The notes below the pieces were generated by a model. That model ran no database searches. It saw only the letters and a list, made by a program, of their open reading frames with translations, and was not told the origin of the DNA. Positions 35,234 to 42,863 of a stretch of DNA of 64,000 nucleotides are shown here, piece by piece. Each line of letters starts with the position of its first letter. Position 1 is the stretch's first letter. The stretch lies in assembly GCF_013407855.1 (NCBI RefSeq), contig NZ_JACBZH010000001.1, positions 6,692,838-6,756,837 on the forward strand, read 5' to 3'. The stretch comes from Actinopolymorpha rutila (lineage in GTDB: Bacteria > Actinomycetota > Actinomycetes > Propionibacteriales > Actinopolymorphaceae). Both the position numbers and the translations under genes were made by a program.

Positions 35234-36475
35234 GTGTTCGCCCCCTATCGCGGTCTGCTGCGCCAACCCGGCGCCTTGAGGTTCTCGGCCAGCGGACTGC
35301 TCGCCCGGCTGCCGATCTCGATGGTGTCGCTGGGCCTGGTCATCCTGGTCTCGGCGAAGACCGGTTCGTACGGCCTGGCCGGCGTGGTGTCCGCTGTTTT
35401 CGTCGTCTTCCGCGCCGTCTGCTCACCGATGCAGGCCCGGCTGGTCGACCGGCACGGCCAGCACCGGACCCTGCCCGTCATCGCGGGACTGAACGCGGCC
35501 GCGCTGGGCGGGCTGGTGGTGGCGGTCGAGGTGGACACCTCGCTCGCGGTACCGGTCGTACTGGCCGGTGTGGCCGGAGCGAGTTCGCCGTCGATCGGTT
35601 CGTACGTCCGTGCGCGGTGGAGCCATCTGCTCGGACGGGGGCCGAAGCTGCAGACCGCGTTCGCGCTGGAGGCGGTGGCCGACGAGCTGCTGTTCATGGT
35701 CGGGCCGCCGGTGGTGACGTTCCTCGCCACCGGGATCAGCCCGAACGCCGGGCTCCTGGTCGCCCTCGGCTGCGGCCTGGTCGGCACCCTGCTGCTGGCC
35801 GCGCTCCGCGACACCGAACCGCCGGCCCACGGCCGCGGCGGAAGCGGCACCCCGCTGGCGCCGCTTGGCTGGCCGGCGCTCTTCCCCGTGGTCGGCGCGA
35901 GCGTGGGGATCGGCACCCTGTTCGGCGCGTTCGACATCTCCGTGATCGCCCTCGCGACCCAGGCCGATGCCCGGGCGTGGTCGGGTGTCCTGCTCGGCAT
36001 CACCGCGACAGGTTCGATGCTCTCCGCGGCGGTCCTCGGCAGCCGGACCCTGCGCAAGCCGCCGTTGACACGGTTCCGGATCGGCGCGGCGGCCATCACC
36101 GCGGCGATGGTGCCGTTGCCGTTCGTCTCCCACCTCGGGTTGCTGGCGCCGATCGTGTTCTTCACCGGGCTGACGATCTCGCCGACGATGATCGCGAGTG
36201 TGGCCCGGGTCGAGGAGACCGTTCCCGCCAGCCGGCTCAGCGAGGGCATCACCTGGTCGACGAGCGCCCTCGTCGGCGGGATCGCCCTCGGCGGCGCGGT
36301 CGCCGGGCGGGTGATCGACGGCCACGGGGCGAACGCGGGGTTCTTCGTGTCGCTGTCCGCGGGCGTTGTCGCGACGATCGTCGCCTGGTCCGGCGCCCGG
36401 CGCGGGACGGGAACGCCGCCCGTCGGTGCGCCCGGAGTCGGTGCGGCCGGGGCCGATGCGCCGGCCGGAGGATGA
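35234..36475 (+). CDS. Major facilitator superfamily transporter
   Basis: 413 residues from GTG 35234 with about 12 hydrophobic helices. SMVSLGLVILVSAKTGSYGL and SAVFVVFRAVCSPMQARLVD form the first pair, with RLVDRHGQHRTLPVI the conserved loop after helix 2. A central hydrophilic loop (LRDTEPPAHGRGGSGTPLAP) separates the halves. The C-terminus is Gly/Ala/Pro-rich. It resembles drug/sugar exporters of actinobacteria, but the substrate is not inferable. The next gene starts four bases after its stop, so they form an operon. Confidence 0.88.
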   Translation: MFAPYRGLLRQPGALRFSASGLLARLPISMVSLGLVILVSAKTGSYGLAGVVSAVFVVFRAVCSPMQARLVDRHGQHRTLPVIAGLNAAALGGLVVAVEVDTSLAVPVVLAGVAGASSPSIGSYVRARWSHLLGRGPKLQTAFALEAVADELLFMVGPPVVTFLATGISPNAGLLVALGCGLVGTLLLAALRDTEPPAHGRGGSGTPLAPLGWPALFPVVGASVGIGTLFGAFDISVIALATQADARAWSGVLLGITATGSMLSAAVLGSRTLRKPPLTRFRIGAAAITAAMVPLPFVSHLGLLAPIVFFTGLTISPTMIASVARVEETVPASRLSEGITWSTSALVGGIALGGAVAGRVIDGHGANAGFFVSLSAGVVATIVAWSGARRGTGTPPVGAPGVGAAGADAPAGG

Positions 36476-36478
36476 GGC

Positions 36479-37006
36479 GTGTTCAAGGTGTTGGTTCTCA
36501 TCGCCCTGCCTGTGCTGGCCGTGGGCGCCCCGGCAATCTGCATCGTCGCCGCAGGTGTCCTCGCCACCCGGGCGGTGCGCGCGCTTCGGTCCGGTGCCGG
36601 CGTCAAGAGCCTCGCCACGGTCTCCTCGCTGGGCTGGCTGGCGGCGCTGGTGTCGGTCGGTACGGTCGAGGCGTACGCCTACGGCGCGCTGAAGTACTCC
36701 CCGGGACTCTTCCCGGACAAGACGTGCTACTTCAACGTGGGTGCGCGGGCGTATCCCGACTCCTCCGACGTGCTGCCGCTCAGTACGGTGTGCCGGGGCC
36801 AGGAGATCGTTCCGTTCTGGTTCAACCCGCTGATGGCCGCGCTGGCGGTGGCCTCGGTGGCGTTGCTGGTGGCCGTTCCGTTCGCGTACGCACGACGGCG
36901 CCGAGCCGTTGCCACGACTGGCGCGGCCTGTATTTCGGATGCGGTGCGTACGCCGGAAGCGGCGGCCGGTGCGGCGGTCAGCCCATCCAGTGAGCGGGCG
37001 GAGTGA
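36479..37006 (+). CDS. Uncharacterised three-helix membrane protein
   Basis: 175 residues from GTG 36479, 4 bases after the MFS stop, with GGAGG in the end of that gene. Helices are at about residues 3-28, 45-68 and 118-137. Between the second and third is an extracytoplasmic-looking loop with two cysteines (FPDKTCYFNVGARAYPDSSD, STVCRGQEIV). The C-terminal 35 residues are soluble. No family recognised; translational coupling suggests a role with the transporter. Overlaps the convergent pentapeptide gene by 29 bases. Confidence 0.7.
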   Translation: MFKVLVLIALPVLAVGAPAICIVAAGVLATRAVRALRSGAGVKSLATVSSLGWLAALVSVGTVEAYAYGALKYSPGLFPDKTCYFNVGARAYPDSSDVLPLSTVCRGQEIVPFWFNPLMAALAVASVALLVAVPFAYARRRRAVATTGAACISDAVRTPEAAAGAAVSPSSERAE

Positions 37007-37955
37007 ACCACGGCGGCACCTCGGTGTCCCGGTCGCCGTTGGCCGCCGCGAGCTGGGTGCGGGTGAGGAACATCGCCTCGCGCAGGTGGGCACCGCGCAG
37101 GTCCGCCGCACGCAGGTCCGCGCCGATCAGGTCCGTCCGGGCGAGGTTCGCCCCGCGCAGGTCGGCACCGATGAGGTAGCCGCCGCGCAGGTCCGCACCG
37201 CGTAGGTCGGCGTCGCGCAGATCCGCGCCCAGCAGGTCCGCCCCGGGGAGTTCGGCGCCTCGCAGGTCACCGCGCCGTCGGCGCCTGTCCGCCCAACCCG
37301 CCCGGTCCGGCCCGCCCGAACGTGACCGCCGGCCCCGCCCCCGCCCGCGTCCTGCGGGACCGGCCGCCCCTGCACCGCGTGCCGGCCCGGGCGTGTGGGA
37401 CCGGACGAGTTCGCTGGTACGCCGCAAGAGCGGGTTGACAGCCGACCGGTACGCGTCAAGGTCGAGTTGGCGCAGGGTGTCGACGTCGGCACGGGTGTGG
37501 CGTTCGGTCCGGTCGTGCAGCTCGGTGAGTTCCTCGCGCAGCACGCGGGCAATCGTCTCGGTCGACGCCAGCTCCTTGGTCGACGCCAGCTCCTCGGTCA
37601 GCGCGAGTGCCTCGGTGAGGTACCAGCGGAACTCGTGCAGCTGCCGCATCACCACGAACGCGTCGAACATCGGCTGCGAGGTGTCCGGGTGGGCGCGCCA
37701 GTCCCGGCCGCCGAAGGTCACCTGTGCGACCCGTTGGCCCGCGCCGAGGCAGTCGAACGCCGTACAGCCGGGAAATCCGCGAGGGCGCAACTCGGTGTGA
37801 ATGCCGCAGCGGAAGTCCGGCTCCAGGTTGGGGCAGGGGGTGCGGGCGGGCTTGTCGATCGCGAAGTCCGCCGACGCCGCGAACGCGGGTACGACGCAGC
37901 ACAGGGCGAAACACCGCGCGCAGTCGGCGCGGAGCTCCTCGCGTGGGTCGTTCAC
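36978..37955 (-). CDS. YkgJ-like Cys-rich domain fused to pentapeptide repeats
   Basis: 325 residues. The N-terminus has cysteines at 12, 15, 19, 20, 41, 50, 64 and 69 (CARCFALCC, TPCPNL, RCGIHTELRPRGFPGC), the pattern of YkgJ-type zinc/iron-binding domains. A helical middle with an ELAST repeat follows, then an Arg/Gly-rich linker (residues ~195-228). About 14 A(D/N)Lxx pentapeptides (GADLLGADLRDADLRGADLR) come next and form a right-handed beta-helix. Pentapeptide proteins can mimic DNA, as in quinolone protection, but many are structural only. Its ATG overlaps the TetR stop (ATGA), so it is translated with that regulator. Role unknown. Confidence 0.82.
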   Translation of the reverse strand: MNDPREELRADCARCFALCCVVPAFAASADFAIDKPARTPCPNLEPDFRCGIHTELRPRGFPGCTAFDCLGAGQRVAQVTFGGRDWRAHPDTSQPMFDAFVVMRQLHEFRWYLTEALALTEELASTKELASTETIARVLREELTELHDRTERHTRADVDTLRQLDLDAYRSAVNPLLRRTSELVRSHTPGPARGAGAAGPAGRGRGRGRRSRSGGPDRAGWADRRRRRGDLRGAELPGADLLGADLRDADLRGADLRGGYLIGADLRGANLARTDLIGADLRAADLRGAHLREAMFLTRTQLAAANGDRDTEVPPWFTPPAHWMG

Positions 37956-38737
37956 CGACCCAGGCTAGACGCTGTGTCGATGACGACGGCCAGGCCGTCG
38001 AGGACCCGCACCAGGCCGAAGTCGAACGCGTGGTCGGGGTCGTGCGCGCTACCGTGCGCCGAGCCGGCGGCCGAACCGACGCGGATGGCCAGCGGGTAGG
38101 TCTGCGGGTCGAGCACCCTGGACAGCAGCGGCCCCGCGGCCGCCCACCACTGCTCGTCGTTCATCGCGCTGTCCGCCGCCGCGGCGCGGGACTCGATCCG
38201 GGCCCGGGCGTTGGCCTGGACGAACGCGAGGAGGTAGGTCAGGCAGTCGTCCCGGTCGACGTCGGTCAGCCCGAGCCCGTCGAACGCGGCGAGTTCGTGT
38301 TCGTACTTCGCGACCAGGCCGGGCCCCAGCGGCGGGCGGAGGGTGGAGACGCCGGCCGCCCACGGGTGTGCGTCGTACAGCGCGCGGTTCTCCTCGGCGA
38401 CCGCGGTGAGCCGCCGGCGCCACGGCTCCCCGCCGGTGTCGGCGCGGCGCATCCGTGCGTACGTCGCGTCGAGCATCAGGTCGAGCAGCTCCGCCTTGCC
38501 ACGGACGTAGGTGTAGAGAGTCATCGGCGCGACACCGACCGCCTCGGCCACCCGGCGCATGGTCACCGCCGCCAGACCTTCCTCGTCGGCGAGGTCGGTC
38601 GCGGCGTCGACGACCGCGTCCAGGCTCAGACCGCGCGCGGGACCCCGGCGGGGCACCACGGAGGGGTCCCGCCACAACAGGGCGAGGGTGCGGGCGGGGT
38701 CGCCGGCGCTGCTGCGTTCGATCGGCACGGGAATCAT
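37952..38737 (-). CDS. TetR-family transcriptional regulator
   Basis: 261 residues from ATG 38737. SLDAVVDAATDLADEEGLAA then VTMRRVAEAVGVAPMTLYTY is a canonical TetR HTH (about residues 38-77). The ligand domain (LYDAHPWAAGVSTLRPPLGP, YEHELAAFDGLGLTDVDRDD) belongs to the TetR_C_1 tetracycline-repressor-like class. It faces a divergent VOC gene across two perfect 13-bp palindromes and overlaps the pentapeptide gene by four bases. It probably represses both its own operon and the VOC gene until a drug-like ligand binds. The ligand is unknown. Confidence 0.92.
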   Translation of the reverse strand: MIPVPIERSSAGDPARTLALLWRDPSVVPRRGPARGLSLDAVVDAATDLADEEGLAAVTMRRVAEAVGVAPMTLYTYVRGKAELLDLMLDATYARMRRADTGGEPWRRRLTAVAEENRALYDAHPWAAGVSTLRPPLGPGLVAKYEHELAAFDGLGLTDVDRDDCLTYLLAFVQANARARIESRAAAADSAMNDEQWWAAAGPLLSRVLDPQTYPLAIRVGSAAGSAHGSAHDPDHAFDFGLVRVLDGLAVVIDTASSLGR

Positions 38738-38747
38738 TCTTGCGCAT

Positions 38748-38774
38748 CGTACGTTGTACGTCGTACTTTGTACG
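38748..38774. promoter_or_regulatory. Tandem palindromic operator for the TetR regulator
   Basis: CGTAC-GTT-GTACG (38748-38760) and CGTAC-TTT-GTACG (38762-38774) are two perfect 5+3+5 palindromes, centres 14 bp apart, in the 69-bp gap between the TetR ATG and the divergent VOC GTG. The position and symmetry fit two TetR dimers. Confidence 0.7.
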
Positions 38775-38806
38775 GCATAACTGGGCAAGCATCGTCAAGG
38801 AGTCCC

Positions 38807-39193
38807 GTGAAGATCACCTCGTCCGCCGTGTCGCTGAACGTCGACGACGTGTCGGCCGCCAGCGCGTTTCTCACCAGGCACTTCGGCTTCGTGGAGGAGA
38901 TGGCCGCACCCGGCTTCGCCTCGCTGACCCGCGAGGACGCGGGCATGAACGTCGTCTTCCTGCGGCGCGGGCTGGAGACCCTGCCCGACGACCAGCGAGA
39001 CGATCACGCCCGCGGGATCATCCTCGCGTTCGTGGTCGAGGACCTGGAGGGCGAACTCGCCCGCCTGCAGGCCGAGGGCGTGCCGATCACCATGCCCCTG
39101 ACCGCCGAGGAGTGGGGCGAGCGCGCCTTTCAGGTACGCGACCCCAACGGCGTGATCGTCCAGCTCGTCGACTGGAACGGCCCGCGCTCCTGA
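38807..39193 (+). CDS. VOC-family (glyoxalase/bleomycin-resistance-like) protein
   Basis: 128 residues from GTG 38807, with AAGGAG five bases upstream. VSLNVDDVSAASAFLTRHFG opens module 1, GIILAFVVEDLEGELARLQA module 2, and RDPNGVIVQLVDWNG is the signature end with the metal-ligand Gln/Glu position. Likely binds or detoxifies a ligand. Divergent from the TetR gene across a tandem operator, which suggests induction by the ligand that releases TetR. Followed by a terminator. Confidence 0.9.
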   Translation: MKITSSAVSLNVDDVSAASAFLTRHFGFVEEMAAPGFASLTREDAGMNVVFLRRGLETLPDDQRDDHARGIILAFVVEDLEGELARLQAEGVPITMPLTAEEWGERAFQVRDPNGVIVQLVDWNGPRS

Positions 39194-39232
39194 CGAACGC
39201 CCGGCCAGGCGCAGCGGAGCGCTGAAGAGCAA

Positions 39233-39267
39233 GGGTCCCGGGTGCCGATCGGCGGCACCCGGGACCC
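39233..39267. terminator. Bidirectional intrinsic terminator
   Basis: GGGTCCCGGGTGCC pairs perfectly over 14 bp with GGCACCCGGGACCC around a 7-base loop. It lies between the convergent VOC and SGNH genes and can serve both. Confidence 0.8.
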
Positions 39268-39319
39268 GCGTCACCTCACGGGCCTGCAGATCGGCTCAGA
39301 TATCGGCTCAGTGGTCGAC

Positions 39320-40708
39320 TCAGAGATCGGCCAGGTCGATCGCCTCGGCCATCGCCCGCATGCCCGCGTCGTTGGGGTGCAGGTGGTCACCGCCGTCGTA
39401 GGCCGGCAGGAATGCGTCCGGGTCGGCAGGGTCGGCGACCGCCCGGTCGAAGTCGACCACGCCGTCGTACTCGCCGCTGGTACGGATCCAGTGGTTGACC
39501 TCGTCGCGAATCTGCTCCTTCTCCGGGGTGTCGTAGCCGTACTCGTTGCCCTTCACCGGGGTGAGCGTCGCCCCCAGGATCCGAACCCCGCGCGCGTGCG
39601 CGGCCGCGATCATGGCGTGGTGGCCGGCGATGAGCTGTTCGGCGGTGACCTTCGGTGCCGTGCCGCAGCCGGTGTCCGGCAGCCCGCCGGAGCCGATGTC
39701 GTTGATGCCCTCGAGCACGATCACGGTGCGGACCCCGGGCTGGCCGAGCGCGTCCCGCCCGAACCGCGCGACTCCCCGCTCACCGAAGCAGGTCGAGTCA
39801 CCGAGAACCTTGTTCCCGTTGATGCCCAGGTTGGCTACCCCGAGCCGTAGCCCGGCGGCCACCAGGCGTTCGGCGAGCTCGTCCGGGTAGCGGTTGTCGA
39901 CGTTCGCGGCGGAGAGTGCGCCGTCGGTGATGGAGTCACCGAAGGCCACCACGGTGCCGACCTGGCGACCGGGCCCGCGGGTGACGTCCACGCCGGTCAG
40001 GAGGTAGTAGGAGTGGGTGGCCTCGCCGCCGAACGGCCCGGCCGCGGTGGCGAAGCGATGGTCACCGGCCGCGCGGTAGGTCGTGGTCAGCCCGCCCTCG
40101 TGGAACGTCGTCGCCCCCGTCGGCTGGGCGAAGTACGTCGTCACCGCGAGCCGCTGCAACGCCCGCGTCGGCAGCCGCACCGGGTCGGAGGCGAGATCGC
40201 TGCCGGCGGGAATCGTCGTGCTCGTCCGGCCGTCGAACGTCACCGGGCGCAGGGTCCCTGGCCGGACGGCCGCGCCGTCGGCTGCCCTGGCGACGGTGAC
40301 GCCGGTGACCCGCAGCGGCGCCGTGCCGAACCGGTTGGACAACCGGACCCGGACCTGCGAACCGCCGGTGGTGACCCGCACCACCTGCCGCACCGTCTGG
40401 TCGGCGAACCCCTCCTCCGACCAGTTGGGCCCGAACCACTCCGACAGGGCGAACGGGTGGTGAACGGCGGTGGCCCAGGCCGCGGTCCAGTGCGCGACCG
40501 GTCGCTGCCGGCCGTCGTTCGGTGATCGATGGTCGTACTGGGAAGCGTGCTGGGATCGGTCGTTGTGGGATCGGTCGTCGGCACGGGCGACGGGTGCCGG
40601 TCCGACAACGACCGCGGCGGACGCGGCCAGCAACGCAAGCGTCGCGAGCACGGCCACCAACGCCGCGGACAGTCGGGTCGCCCCGGCCGGGACAGTCTTC
40701 GAGCGCAT
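39320..40708 (-). CDS. Secreted SGNH/GDSL-family hydrolase
   Basis: 462 residues. N-terminal signal peptide: basic MRSKTV, then a hydrophobic run (LVAVLATLALLAASAAVVV) and a likely cleavage after VARADD. An N-terminal beta domain (HWTAAWATAVHHPFALSEW) precedes the SGNH fold: VAFGDSITDG (Ser), LGINGNKVL (Gly), VLEGINDIG (Asn) and GGDHLHPNDAG (Asp and His). The order matches secreted actinobacterial lipase/esterase relatives that hydrolyse acyl or acetyl esters outside the cell. A 16-bp tandem repeat lies just upstream. Confidence 0.92.
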   Translation of the reverse strand: MRSKTVPAGATRLSAALVAVLATLALLAASAAVVVGPAPVARADDRSHNDRSQHASQYDHRSPNDGRQRPVAHWTAAWATAVHHPFALSEWFGPNWSEEGFADQTVRQVVRVTTGGSQVRVRLSNRFGTAPLRVTGVTVARAADGAAVRPGTLRPVTFDGRTSTTIPAGSDLASDPVRLPTRALQRLAVTTYFAQPTGATTFHEGGLTTTYRAAGDHRFATAAGPFGGEATHSYYLLTGVDVTRGPGRQVGTVVAFGDSITDGALSAANVDNRYPDELAERLVAAGLRLGVANLGINGNKVLGDSTCFGERGVARFGRDALGQPGVRTVIVLEGINDIGSGGLPDTGCGTAPKVTAEQLIAGHHAMIAAAHARGVRILGATLTPVKGNEYGYDTPEKEQIRDEVNHWIRTSGEYDGVVDFDRAVADPADPDAFLPAYDGGDHLHPNDAGMRAMAEAIDLADL

Positions 40709-40749
40709 GGTAACTCCTTGCGGGTAACGGGGGGTGGAACAGTGCAGAG

Positions 40750-40813
40750 CAGTGGAGCGGTGTGGCAGTGGAGCGGTGTGGCAGTGGAGCGGTGTGGCAG
40801 TGGAGCGGTGTGA
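40750..40813. repeat. Four copies of a 16-bp tandem repeat
   Basis: CAGTGGAGCGGTGTGG occurs four times head to tail (the last ending GA) in the divergent spacer between the secreted SGNH gene and the NUDIX gene. The period is not a multiple of three, so it is not coding. Confidence 0.95.
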
Positions 40814-40917
40814 AACGCTCTGGGGGTCGACCCGCGTTCCGGCCGGAACTCATCGGTGCGGACAGCATCCTCGACACCACCGACAACGACTGCTGGAGAA
40901 CCAGAGCGGGAGGCGGC

Positions 40918-41394
40918 ATGGGGCGCGTCGACTTCTGGGACGACCCGAACGCGCCGTTCCCCACCAGCATCGTTCCGTCGGTCACCGCGGTCGTCACCCG
41001 TGAGGCGCAGCTGCTGCTGATCCACAAGGTGGACAACGACAGGTGGGCGCTGCCCGGCGGCGGTGTCGATCGCGGCGAGTCCGCCGTGCACGCGGCCGTA
41101 CGCGAGACCGCGGAGGAGACCGGACTCGACGTGGAGGTCATCGGCCTGGTCGGCGTCTACACCGACCCGCGGCACGTGATGCGGTACGACGACGGCGAGA
41201 TACGTCAACAGTTCAGCATCTGCTTCCGGGCGGCGCCGGTCGGTGGTGCGCTGCGCCCGCAGCCGGGCGAGACCAGCGCCGCCCGCTGGGTGCCGGTGGG
41301 CGACCTGCCGTCCCTGGACATCCATCCGTCCATGCGCATGCGGATCGACGACGGGCTGGCCTGGCGACCTGGTGCGCCCGCCCGCTTCACCTGA
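40918..41394 (+). CDS. NUDIX hydrolase
   Basis: 158 residues from ATG 40918 with GGGAGG upstream. The Nudix box spans residues 48-70: GGVDRGESAVHAAVRETAEE then TGL, matching G-x5-E-x7-REUxEExGU with Glu66 and Glu67 as metal ligands. Such enzymes cleave nucleoside diphosphates linked to another group (ADP-ribose, oxidised nucleotides, NDP-sugars). The C-terminal PQPGETSAARWVPVGDLPSL is family-typical. Substrate unknown. Convergent with the sulfotransferase gene; the 150-bp gap shows no gene. Confidence 0.92.
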   Translation: MGRVDFWDDPNAPFPTSIVPSVTAVVTREAQLLLIHKVDNDRWALPGGGVDRGESAVHAAVRETAEETGLDVEVIGLVGVYTDPRHVMRYDDGEIRQQFSICFRAAPVGGALRPQPGETSAARWVPVGDLPSLDIHPSMRMRIDDGLAWRPGAPARFT

Positions 41395-41545
41395 CAGCCC
41401 ACGACCTGACTGCGCACGGTCCGAACCCCGGGCCGTGCCGGATCGGGCCGGAGGTGGGCCGGGCATGCAGAACCTCGCGGCGGCCGCGTTCGACCCGGAC
41501 CTGTTCGTCCACCGGGGCTGAGGCCGCGTCGGGGCAGAGGGAGAG

Positions 41546-42514
41546 TCAGGCCGTGGCCGGCTCCCGGTGCAGCCACCCCCACAGGTCGGCCGGCACCATC
41601 GCCTGCGTACGCGCCCGGTAGCGCGCCCACTCCTCCTCGCCCAGAACCTCCCGGCCCGACCCGGACCGGCCGCGCCGGAAGAACGCCGCGTTGTCCTTCA
41701 GTACGCCGGCCGGGTTGGGGGCAAGCTCGTCGGCGCGGGCCCGCATGTGGTCGAACGTCGCCGCCCGGACGAGCGCCGGCCACGTCGGCTCCGGCACCTC
41801 GATTCCGAGCACGTTCGCGAGCCGGCGCATCTGCCCCTCGAGGTCGGCGGACAGGTCGTCGTAGTGGACGAGGACGACGTTGGGCTGGTCGCGGCGGGCC
41901 CACGCGTCGGACAGGTGCCACAGCACCCCGGGCAGGGAGTCCATCTCCTCGCGGGGATCGGCCCGGCTCGCGGCCCACGACAGCAGCCACTCCCTCAGTG
42001 GTGGCCGGGGACGGGGCGGCTGAGGCGGCTGAGGCGACCGGTGCGCCTCAGGAGACGCGACGGTTGACGGCTCGGGGGCGGCCTGCCCGGTGAGCTCGCG
42101 CAGCCGGTCATGGTCGATGTTGGCGCCCTGGTGGTAGAGCGAGACCGCCATGTCCAGCGGGTGCCGGGCGACCACCACGTACGTCGCCCGCGGATCGAGC
42201 ACCACACCGTCCAGCGGCGTGTGCGTCTTCACGAAACGGCGGTGCGGCTGCGCCTCCAGCCGGGCGAACATCCCGTCGGCGGGCTCGACCAGCCAGTCCA
42301 CCCACGGCGACAGCTCGGTCAGCGGCGCGGGGAGTTCCGGTGTCCGGAAGACCAGCAACGCGCAGATCATCTGCATCCAGGTCGTTCCGCTCTTGGAACG
42401 AGTGCTGATCACGATGTCGCCGGGCCGGAACGCGAAGTCCAGCCAGCGGGCGCTGTCCTCGTCGGCGGAGCGGTAGCGAACGGGCGGACCGATGCTGCCA
42501 TGATCACCGGGCAT
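41546..42514 (-). CDS. Cytosolic-type sulfotransferase
   Basis: 322 residues from ATG 42514. The 5'-phosphosulfate loop STRSKSGTTWMQ (residues 37-48, Lys41) and the 3'-phosphate loop VVVARHPLDMAVSLYHQ are both canonical, so it should use PAPS to sulfate a hydroxyl or amine. The likely catalytic base is His in RFVKTHTPLDG. The C-terminal GxxGxxK-like motif reads LKDNAAFFRRGRSGSGREVL. A Pro/Arg insert (PQPPQPPRPRPPLREW, about residues 170-185) is unusual. No biosynthetic cluster is adjacent. Confidence 0.92.
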   Translation of the reverse strand: MPGDHGSIGPPVRYRSADEDSARWLDFAFRPGDIVISTRSKSGTTWMQMICALLVFRTPELPAPLTELSPWVDWLVEPADGMFARLEAQPHRRFVKTHTPLDGVVLDPRATYVVVARHPLDMAVSLYHQGANIDHDRLRELTGQAAPEPSTVASPEAHRSPQPPQPPRPRPPLREWLLSWAASRADPREEMDSLPGVLWHLSDAWARRDQPNVVLVHYDDLSADLEGQMRRLANVLGIEVPEPTWPALVRAATFDHMRARADELAPNPAGVLKDNAAFFRRGRSGSGREVLGEEEWARYRARTQAMVPADLWGWLHREPATA

Positions 42515-42863
42515 GCGCGGGATGTTATCCGACCGCTTTGCCCGACCAGCAGGCAATTTCCGGTTGGCGACGTTCGCGCAGCGCCGAGTGAATTGCTTGA
42601 GGACCTTTCCCTGCGATTTCCGTATGGCCGAAAAACAGTCGATCGTAAAAGCACTACGGACAATCCGAACTCCCGGCGAGCGGGCGATGAGGCCGTACGA
42701 CGAAAAGCTCTCACTGCCCGTTGCCGAACTCTGTCGTTGGGTAATCTTTGTGTGGCACCACAGTGATGACCTTCCCCAAGACAGGTGCACCACCTCAGCG
42801 CCGAGGCCCTGCCGAAGGAAGCAACACCTCGCCCGATGACCGCCGCCGGTACAGGGGGTCGAG
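42515..42863. other. AT-richer intergenic region
   Basis: A 349-bp divergent spacer between the sulfotransferase and L,D-transpeptidase genes, visibly richer in A+T than its surroundings (for example around 42575-42690). Short AT-rich stretches could be promoters in both directions. No reading frame here has coding-like composition. Confidence 0.6.

Noticed and set aside
38748..38774. Palindromes considered as a transposon end or attachment site
   Set aside because: No duplication or transposase nearby; their position between TetR and VOC starts fits an operator better.
41465..41521. Short frame MQNLAAAAFDPDLFVHRG between the NUDIX and sulfotransferase genes
   Set aside because: Only 18 residues, no ribosome site, and the fragment is not identifiable; may be a relic but cannot be supported.
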